From NCBI RefSeq assembly GCF_007556595.1, contig NZ_VJNB01000001.1, positions 124,001-188,000 on the forward strand: a DNA stretch of 64,000 nucleotides, read 5' to 3'. The translations under genes and the position numbers were made by a program. This stretch comes from Tepidimonas alkaliphilus (lineage in GTDB: Bacteria > Pseudomonadota > Gammaproteobacteria > Burkholderiales > Burkholderiaceae_C). Positions 58,454 to 64,000 of the stretch are shown here, one piece after another (the stretch's first letter is position 1; each line of letters opens with the position of its first letter). The notes under the pieces are model-generated. The model worked only from the letters and a program-made list of their open reading frames with translations. It was not told the DNA's origin and ran no database searches.

Positions 58454-58517
58454 CAAGTGCAAAGCCGATCAGGGGTGTTGCACTTGATTATTGACTCCGC
58501 CCATCGAAATGATCGGC
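58454..58517. other. Two interleaved perfect inverted repeats (pseudoknot-like) behind argA
   Basis: CAAGTGCAA (58454-58462) matches TTGCACTTG (58478-58486), and GCCGATCA (58464-58471), inside the first loop, matches TGATCGGC (58510-58517). The order A-B-A'-B' is that of an H-type pseudoknot. The site lies between the lipoprotein terminator and the argA stop, in a convergent gap without a gene. Confidence 0.5.
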
Positions 58518-58547
58518 ATGATTGCTCCCGGCGTGTCCGTGCGGAGG

Positions 58548-59897
58548 TCAGACCAGCCGCTTGACCAGCACTTGGCTGCGACGATCCCAGTTGTATTTGC
58601 GCTTGCGGGCTTCGGGCAGCCAGTCGGGCGAGACGGGCTGAAAGCCGCGCTTGAGGAACCAGTGCATCGTGCGCGTCGTCAGCACGAAGATGCTTTCCAG
58701 CCCCATCAGGCGCGCGCGCTGCTCGATGCGCTTGAGCAGCTTTTCGCCGTCGCCCTGACCCTGCGCCTGGGGCGAGACGGTCAGCGCCGCCATCTCACCG
58801 GTTTTGGCCTCGGGGTAGGGGTAGAGCGCGGCGCAGCCGAAGATGACGCCGTCGTGCTCCAGGATCGTGTAATTGGCGATGTCGCGCTCAATCTCGGTGC
58901 GGCTGCGCTTGACCAGCGTGCCGTCCTTTTCGAACGGTTCGATCAGCTGCAGGATGCCGCCGACGTCGTCCGGCGTGGCCTCGCGCAGGTTTTCCAGCCG
59001 CTCGTCCACCACCATCGTGCCGATGCCGTCGTGCACATACACCTCCAGCAGCAGCGAGCCATCGACCGCAAACGGGATGATGTGGCTGCGCTCCACGCCG
59101 CCCTTGCAGGCGCGCACGCAGTGCTGCAGGTAGAACGCCGGGTCGGTGGGGTGCGTCGGCGCCGGCGCGCGCGCCAGGATCGCCTCGGCGTCGGCCAGCG
59201 ACAGCTCGGTGTCGATGGGGTTGTCGTCGCCGGGGGGGTCGAAGGGACGCACCCGAATGCCAGGGATTTCGGTGATGAAGATGAGCTTGTCGGCCTGCAG
59301 CGCCACCGCCACGCTGGTGGCCACTTCCTCCATCGCCAGGTTGAACGCCTCGCCGGTCAGCGAAAAGCCAAACGGCGACAGCAGCACCAGCGCGCCCATA
59401 TCCAGCGCGCGCGTGATGCCGGCCACATCGACTTTGCGCACGACGCCCGAGTGCTGAAAATCGATTCCATCGACGATGCCGACCGGACGTGCGGTGATGA
59501 AATTGCCGGAAATCACCCGCACGCGCGCATCGGCCATCGGCGTGTTGGGTAGTCCCATGCTGAAGGCGGCCTCGATCTCGAAGCGCAGCTGGCCGGCGGC
59601 CTCCTGCGCGCAGTCCAGCGTGATGCCGTCAGTGATGCGGATGCCATTGTGGAAGCGCGCCTTGTGCCCTTTGGCGCGCAATTGCTCGTCCACCTGCGGG
59701 CGAAAGCCGTGCACCAGCACCACACGCACGCCCATGCTCTGGATCAGGGCCAGATCTTGCACGAGATTGGGCAGCTTGCCAGCGGCGATGGCCTCGCCCG
59801 CGACAGCCACCACGAAGGTCTGGTGCCGGAATTTGTGGATGTAGGGCGCCACCGCGCGGAACCACGGCACGAAGGTAAAGTTGAACACGGTGGACAT
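58548..59897 (-). CDS. argA: N-acetylglutamate synthase, classical ArgA
   Basis: First step of arginine synthesis, acetylating glutamate with acetyl-CoA. 449 residues: an amino-acid-kinase-like domain (VLVHGFRPQVDEQL, GNFITARPVGIVDGIDF, LLSPFGFSLTGEAFNL) followed by a GNAT acetyltransferase domain (GEMAALTVSPQAQGQGDGEKLL). In the family the kinase-like part binds arginine for feedback inhibition. ATG 59897 gives MSTVFNFTFVPWFRAVAPYI, the family N-terminus. Divergent from hrpA, 34 bases between start codons. Confidence 0.95.
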   Translation of the reverse strand: MSTVFNFTFVPWFRAVAPYIHKFRHQTFVVAVAGEAIAAGKLPNLVQDLALIQSMGVRVVLVHGFRPQVDEQLRAKGHKARFHNGIRITDGITLDCAQEAAGQLRFEIEAAFSMGLPNTPMADARVRVISGNFITARPVGIVDGIDFQHSGVVRKVDVAGITRALDMGALVLLSPFGFSLTGEAFNLAMEEVATSVAVALQADKLIFITEIPGIRVRPFDPPGDDNPIDTELSLADAEAILARAPAPTHPTDPAFYLQHCVRACKGGVERSHIIPFAVDGSLLLEVYVHDGIGTMVVDERLENLREATPDDVGGILQLIEPFEKDGTLVKRSRTEIERDIANYTILEHDGVIFGCAALYPYPEAKTGEMAALTVSPQAQGQGDGEKLLKRIEQRARLMGLESIFVLTTRTMHWFLKRGFQPVSPDWLPEARKRKYNWDRRSQVLVKRLV

Positions 59898-59916
59898 GGC
59901 AACGCTGGGGCAGGGG

Positions 59917-59922
59917 GATAAT
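59917..59922 (+). promoter_or_regulatory. Candidate -10 element (GATAAT) 9 bp before hrpA
   Basis: GATAAT is followed by nine bases and the ATG at 59932, with no Shine-Dalgarno sequence. A TGGACA lies 20 bp upstream, a spacer longer than usual. Confidence 0.4.
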
Positions 59923-59931
59923 CGCGCACCC

Positions 59932-62900
59932 ATGCGCGACGAAGCGATAGTGTGCCACCAGCCGGCCGGCGGGCCGGTGCTGACCTTCCCCGAGACGTTG
60001 CCGGTGTCGGCGCGGCGCGCCGACATCGAGGCGGCGCTGCGCGACCATCAAGTGGTGGTGGTGTGCGGCGAGACGGGCTCCGGCAAGACCACCCAGCTGC
60101 CCAAGATCGCGCTGGCGCTGGGGCGCGGCGGCGGCGTGGACTGGCAGCCGCAGCCCGGGCGGCGCCGGCCGCTGATCGGCCACACGCAGCCGCGGCGGCT
60201 GGCGGCCACGTCGGTGGCGGCGCGCATCGCCGAGGAGACGCAGACCGAGCTGGGCGAACTGGTCGGCTACCAGATCCGCTTCCACGACCGGCTGCAGCCC
60301 GGCGCGGCGATCAAGCTGATGACCGACGGCATTTTGCTCGCCGAGACGCAGCGTGATCCCCTGCTGCGCGCCTACGACACGCTGATCATCGACGAGGCGC
60401 ACGAGCGCAGCTTGAACATCGACTTCCTGCTCGGGTATCTCAAGCAGCTGCTGCCGAAGCGCCCGGATCTGAAGCTCATCATCACCTCGGCGACGATCGA
60501 CGCGGAGCGCTTCGCGCAGCACTTCGCCGGGCCGCACGGGCCGGCGCCGGTCATCCACGTCAGCGGCCGCACCTATCCCGTCGAGATCCGCTGGCGCCCG
60601 TTCGAGGAAAGTCGCGATTACGGCTTGAATGAGGCGATCGCCGACGCGGTGGACGAGCTGTGGCGCGGCGGCGCGCACGATGGCGACATCCTGGTCTTTT
60701 TGCCGGGCGAGCGCGAGATCCGCGACGCCGCCGACCACCTGCGCCGCCACCTGAGCCGCCAGCCGGCGCTGCGCGGTGCCGAGGTGCTGCCGCTCTACGC
60801 GCGCTTAAGCGCCGCCGAGCAGAGCCGCATCTTCCACCCCAATGGGGCGCGGCGCATCGTGCTGGCCACCAACGTCGCCGAGACGTCGCTGACCGTCCCG
60901 GGCATCCGCTACGTGATCGACTCCGGGCTGGCGCGCATCAAGCGCTACAGCCTGCGCAGCAAGGTCGAGCAGCTGCTGGTGGAGCCGATCAGCCAGGCGG
61001 CGGCCCACCAGCGCGCCGGCCGCTGCGGCCGCGTCGCCGAGGGCATCTGCATCCGCCTCTACGACGAGCAGGACTTCGCGCGCCGGCCCCGCTTCACCGA
61101 TCCGGAGATCCTGCGCTCGTCGCTGGCCGGCGTCATCCTGCGCATGAAGGCGCTGGGGCTGGGGGACGTGGAGGCGTTCCCGTTTCTGGAAGCGCCGTCG
61201 CGCCGCGCGGTGGCCGACGGGCTGCAGACGCTTGCCGAGCTCGGGGCGCTCGATGCCCAGGGGCAGCTGACCGAGACCGGCCGCCAGCTCGCGCGCCTGC
61301 CGCTGGATCCGCGCATCGGCCGCATGCTGATCGAGGCGCAGCGCCGCGGCGCGCTGCGCGAGGTGCTGGTGATCGCCAGCGCCCTCTCCATCCAGGACGT
61401 GCGCGAGCGCCCGCTGGAGCAGGCCGCCAAGGCCGACGCCGCGCACGCGCGCTTCGACGACGAGCGCAGCGAGTTCGTCGGGCTGCTCAAGCTCTGGGAC
61501 TGGCTGCAGCAGGCGCGCGGCGGCCAGCATGCGCCGGGGCAGCCGCCGACGCCCAAGCTGTCCAACCGGCAATACGAGGCGCTGCTGCGCGAGCATTTCA
61601 TCAGCGTCAAGCGCGTGCGCGAGTGGCGCGACGTGCACCAGCAGCTGCACACGCTGGCCGCCGAGCACGGCTGGCGCGAGCAGGCCGAGCCCGCCAGTTA
61701 CGAAGCGCTGCACCTGAGCCTGCTGGTGGGGCTGCTGCCCAACGTCGGCCTCAAGCACGACACGGAGGACCACTACCAGGGCGCGCGCGGCATCAAGTGG
61801 TGGCCGCACCCGGGGTCGCGGCTCAAGCGCAGGCCGGCGCGCTGGATTGTCTGCGCCGAGCTGGTGGAGACCACCCGCCTGTATGGTCGCGGCATCGCCG
61901 CCATCGAGCCCCAGTGGCTGGAGCAGGTGGCCGCGCACCTGATCCAGCGTGAGCTGTCCGAGCCGCTGTGGGACCGCCGCAGCGCCGAGGTGATCGCGCA
62001 CGAACGCGGCTCGCTGTGGGGCCTGCCGGTTTACAGCGGGCGGCGCGTGGCCTACGCGCGCATCGACCCGGTGGCCGCGCGCGAGGTGTTCATCCGCGAG
62101 GGGCTGGTGGCGGGCCTCACCGAAGACACCTGGGATTGCCGGCTGCCGTTCTGGGCGCACAACCGGCGCGTGCTGCGCGAGGTGCAGGCGCTGGAGCACA
62201 AGGCGCGCCGGCAGGACGTGCTGGTGGACGAAAGCCTGATCTTCGCCTTCTTCGACCGCCACCTGCCACCCGACGTGGCCAGCGGGCGCGACCTGGAGCG
62301 CTGGTGGCGCCAGGCCAGCGCCGAGCAGCGCCAGCGGCTGTTCCTGAGCCGCGACGAGCTGATGCGCCACGAGGCCGCCGGCGTCACCACCGACGCCTAC
62401 CCGCCGCTGATCCGCCTGGGGGGCGTGGATTGCCGCGCGCACTACCTGCACGAGCCGGGCCATCCGCGCGACGGGGTCACGGTGGAGGTGCCGCTGTTCG
62501 CGCTCAACCAGGTCGATCCGCAGCGGCTGGCGTGGCTGGTGCCGGGGATGCTGGCCGAGAAGGTGCAGGCGCTGCTGAAGACGCTGCCTCAGAAGGTGCG
62601 CGCGCGGCTGGTGCCGCTGCCGGCCACCGCGCAGGCGATGGCCGAGCGCTGGGTCGAGGAGGGCCGCTTCGGGCAGGGCGACCTGCTGCAGGCGCTGCTG
62701 CAGGAGGTGCGCCAGCGCAGCGGCCTGCCGGTGCAGCCGGGTGACTTCAAGCTCGACGGCCTGCCGCCGCACCTGCTGATGAACGTGCGGGTGGTGGACG
62801 AGCACGGCCGCCAGCTGGCCATGGGGCGCGACCTGGCGCTGCTGAAGACCCAGTGGGGCGACCAGGCGCGCGGGGCGTTCGCGGCGCTGGCGGCGCTCAG

Positions 62901-63915
62901 GCGCCCGCCGGCCGCCGTACCCTCCGGGACGGCGGGTGGGGGGCGAGGGTCACACGGCGCCGCGTCGGCGCCCCCGTCCTCCGTGGGTGACGCGGCCCCA
63001 TCTCCCGCCGCGGCCTCACCAGCCGGGGCGGGCGTCGCCGCCGACCCCGGCGTCTGGGACAGCGCCGCGCGCCACACGCGCTGGGTGTTCGGCGCATGGC
63101 CGGAGCTGGTCGAGATCCGCCACGGGCGGCAGACGCTGGTCGGCTACCCGGCGCTGCGCGACGCGGGCGACGCCGTCACGGTGGCGGTGTTCGACGAGCC
63201 GGAGGTGGCGGCGCGCGAGCACCGCGGCGGCCTGCGGCGGCTGTTCGCGCTGCAGCTGCGCGATACGCTCAAGGCCCTGGAGCGTCAGCTGCCGGAGCTG
63301 GCGCGCATGGCGGTGCTCTTCATGCCGCTGGGCACGGCGGAGGCGCTGCGCCAGCAGATCGTGGACTTGGCCCTGGAGCGCGCCTTCCTGGCCGGGCCGC
63401 TGCCGGCGGACGAGGCCGCGTTCGAGGCCCGCCTGAAGGAGGGGCGCACGCGCCTGGTGCTGATCGCGCAGGAGGTGGCGCGGCTGGCGCAGCAGATCCT
63501 TGCCGAATGGAGCGCCGCGCAGCGCAAGCTGAAGGAGGCGCGCCACCTGCCGCCGGCCAGCGCCGCCGACCTGCAGCAGCAGCTGCAGCGGCTGGTGGGC
63601 CCGCGCTTCCTGCTGGAGACCCCGTGGGAGCAGCTGGCGCACCTGCCGCGCTACCTCAAGGCCGTGCAGTTGCGCATCGACAAGGCGCGCCAGGATCCGG
63701 CGCGCGAGCAACAGCGCCTGGCCGAGCTGCGCCCCGCCGAGCAGCGCGTCTGGCGCCTGCTGCAGGAGCGCCGCGGCGCCGCCGACGAGCGGCTGCAGGC
63801 GCTGCGCTGGATGGTGGAGGAGCTGCGCGTCAGCCTCTTCGCGCAGGAGCTGCGCACCCCGTATCCGGTCAGCGTCAAGCGCCTGGACAAGGCGCTGGCG
63901 CAGTGGCAGGCCTGA
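59932..63915 (+). CDS. hrpA: ATP-dependent RNA helicase HrpA
   Basis: Large DEAH-box helicase; in E. coli HrpA acts in mRNA processing and rescue of stalled ribosomes. 1327 residues from ATG 59932. Walker A GETGSGKTTQLPK (Lys54), DEAH at 154-157 (IIDEAHERSLNIDFL), SATID, and QRAGRCGRVAEG, then the ratchet and OB-fold regions and a DUF3418 C-terminus ending MVEELRVSLFAQELRTPYPVSVKRLDKAL. An Ala/Gly/Ser/Pro-rich stretch at about 994-1041 is inserted inside the DUF3418 part. Upstream in-frame ATG 59896 overlaps argA and is not preferred. Confidence 0.96.
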   Translation: MRDEAIVCHQPAGGPVLTFPETLPVSARRADIEAALRDHQVVVVCGETGSGKTTQLPKIALALGRGGGVDWQPQPGRRRPLIGHTQPRRLAATSVAARIAEETQTELGELVGYQIRFHDRLQPGAAIKLMTDGILLAETQRDPLLRAYDTLIIDEAHERSLNIDFLLGYLKQLLPKRPDLKLIITSATIDAERFAQHFAGPHGPAPVIHVSGRTYPVEIRWRPFEESRDYGLNEAIADAVDELWRGGAHDGDILVFLPGEREIRDAADHLRRHLSRQPALRGAEVLPLYARLSAAEQSRIFHPNGARRIVLATNVAETSLTVPGIRYVIDSGLARIKRYSLRSKVEQLLVEPISQAAAHQRAGRCGRVAEGICIRLYDEQDFARRPRFTDPEILRSSLAGVILRMKALGLGDVEAFPFLEAPSRRAVADGLQTLAELGALDAQGQLTETGRQLARLPLDPRIGRMLIEAQRRGALREVLVIASALSIQDVRERPLEQAAKADAAHARFDDERSEFVGLLKLWDWLQQARGGQHAPGQPPTPKLSNRQYEALLREHFISVKRVREWRDVHQQLHTLAAEHGWREQAEPASYEALHLSLLVGLLPNVGLKHDTEDHYQGARGIKWWPHPGSRLKRRPARWIVCAELVETTRLYGRGIAAIEPQWLEQVAAHLIQRELSEPLWDRRSAEVIAHERGSLWGLPVYSGRRVAYARIDPVAAREVFIREGLVAGLTEDTWDCRLPFWAHNRRVLREVQALEHKARRQDVLVDESLIFAFFDRHLPPDVASGRDLERWWRQASAEQRQRLFLSRDELMRHEAAGVTTDAYPPLIRLGGVDCRAHYLHEPGHPRDGVTVEVPLFALNQVDPQRLAWLVPGMLAEKVQALLKTLPQKVRARLVPLPATAQAMAERWVEEGRFGQGDLLQALLQEVRQRSGLPVQPGDFKLDGLPPHLLMNVRVVDEHGRQLAMGRDLALLKTQWGDQARGAFAALAALRRPPAAVPSGTAGGGRGSHGAASAPPSSVGDAAPSPAAASPAGAGVAADPGVWDSAARHTRWVFGAWPELVEIRHGRQTLVGYPALRDAGDAVTVAVFDEPEVAAREHRGGLRRLFALQLRDTLKALERQLPELARMAVLFMPLGTAEALRQQIVDLALERAFLAGPLPADEAAFEARLKEGRTRLVLIAQEVARLAQQILAEWSAAQRKLKEARHLPPASAADLQQQLQRLVGPRFLLETPWEQLAHLPRYLKAVQLRIDKARQDPAREQQRLAELRPAEQRVWRLLQERRGAADERLQALRWMVEELRVSLFAQELRTPYPVSVKRLDKALAQWQA

Positions 63916-63949
63916 TGGCCAAAAGGTTTTCGGACGACATCGCAGGTGA

Positions 63950-63955
63950 TACCAT
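63950..63955 (+). promoter_or_regulatory. Candidate -10 element (TACCAT) 9 bp before the PIN gene
   Basis: TACCAT is followed by nine bases and ATG 63965. Weak hexamer, but placed as at hrpA. Confidence 0.25.
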
Positions 63956-63964
63956 CCGCCGACG

Positions 63965-64000
63965 ATGAGGCTGGTGCTCGATACCGACGTGGTGGTTGCG
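63965..64000 (+). CDS. PIN-domain protein, first 12 codons only (cut by the window end)
   Basis: The 12 visible residues MRLVLDTDVVVA match the N-terminus of PIN-domain ribonucleases, in which the Asp of LDTD/LDTN is the first metal ligand; the DTDVVVA form is typical of proteins annotated as PIN-family toxin components. It starts 49 bases after hrpA. Without the rest, neither toxin function nor a paired antitoxin can be judged. Confidence 0.6.
   Translation, partial: MRLVLDTDVVVA

Noticed and set aside
60805-62805. Open frame of over 660 codons on the minus strand opposite hrpA
   Set aside because: Shadow frame without domain content; hrpA is unambiguous.

Overview
The window is high-GC, gene-dense chromosomal DNA of a betaproteobacterium of the order Burkholderiales, most like Comamonadaceae. 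Support comes from the conserved tpiA-secG-tRNA-Leu-nuoA..N block with a DUF2818 gene behind nuoN, the thrB/DUF2782/polA arrangement, a BPSS1780-type membrane protein and a classical ArgA. The genus cannot be fixed from the sequence alone. No insertion sequence, prophage, CRISPR array or rRNA was seen, and no stretch above 300 bases lacks a gene.

Layout. 1-4.4 kb: 3' part of pnp, a quinone oxidoreductase, tpiA and secG. 4.5-20.6 kb: tRNA-Leu(GAG) with its terminator, the complete 14-gene complex I operon nuoA-N, then DUF2818, a Nudix ADP-sugar hydrolase and DUF1178. 20.7-29.3 kb: glutamate dehydrogenase (-), a NudL-type CoA pyrophosphatase with a CobD/CbiB-like membrane protein, rsgA and an M48 protease (-), orn, a DEAD-box helicase and GMP reductase (-). 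29.3-38.4 kb: an orphan MotA/MotB-like pair, a UvrD/Rep helicase, BPSS1780-thrB-DUF2782 (-) and polA. 38.5-48.4 kb: a stand-alone EAL protein, then a minus-strand run of sulfurtransferase, EamA transporter, Rieske oxygenase, and a three-gene signalling operon (REC-DUF3369-GGDEF-EAL regulator, substrate-binding lipoprotein, histidine kinase). 48.6-55.7 kb: xseB-ispA-dxs and a TRAP transporter (dctP, dctQ, dctM). 55.7-64 kb: dut, an SlpA-type FKBP diverging from a RoxA-type cupin oxygenase, a small Ala/Pro/Gln-rich lipoprotein, argA (-), hrpA, and the first 12 codons of a PIN-domain gene.

The genes are mostly housekeeping: respiration (nuo), isoprenoid precursors (dxs, ispA), RNA decay (pnp, orn, hrpA, DEAD-box), DNA repair (polA, uvrD, xseB), nucleotide handling (guaC, dut, Nudix) and amino-acid synthesis (thrB, argA, gdhA). 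The most distinctive accessory unit is the signalling operon at 42.5-48.4 kb, which probably couples a periplasmic ligand to cyclic-di-GMP hydrolysis.

The most striking non-coding observation is a recurring -10-like hexamer 6-9 bp before the start codon at about ten genes, which suggests leaderless mRNAs. At 56.7 kb a perfect 12-bp palindrome between two divergent start codons supplies such a hexamer to both genes at once. Other points are terminator-like hairpins inside the guaC and DEAD-box leaders and between dctP and dctQ, a 19-bp perfect inverted repeat upstream of dctP, and two interleaved inverted repeats behind argA.
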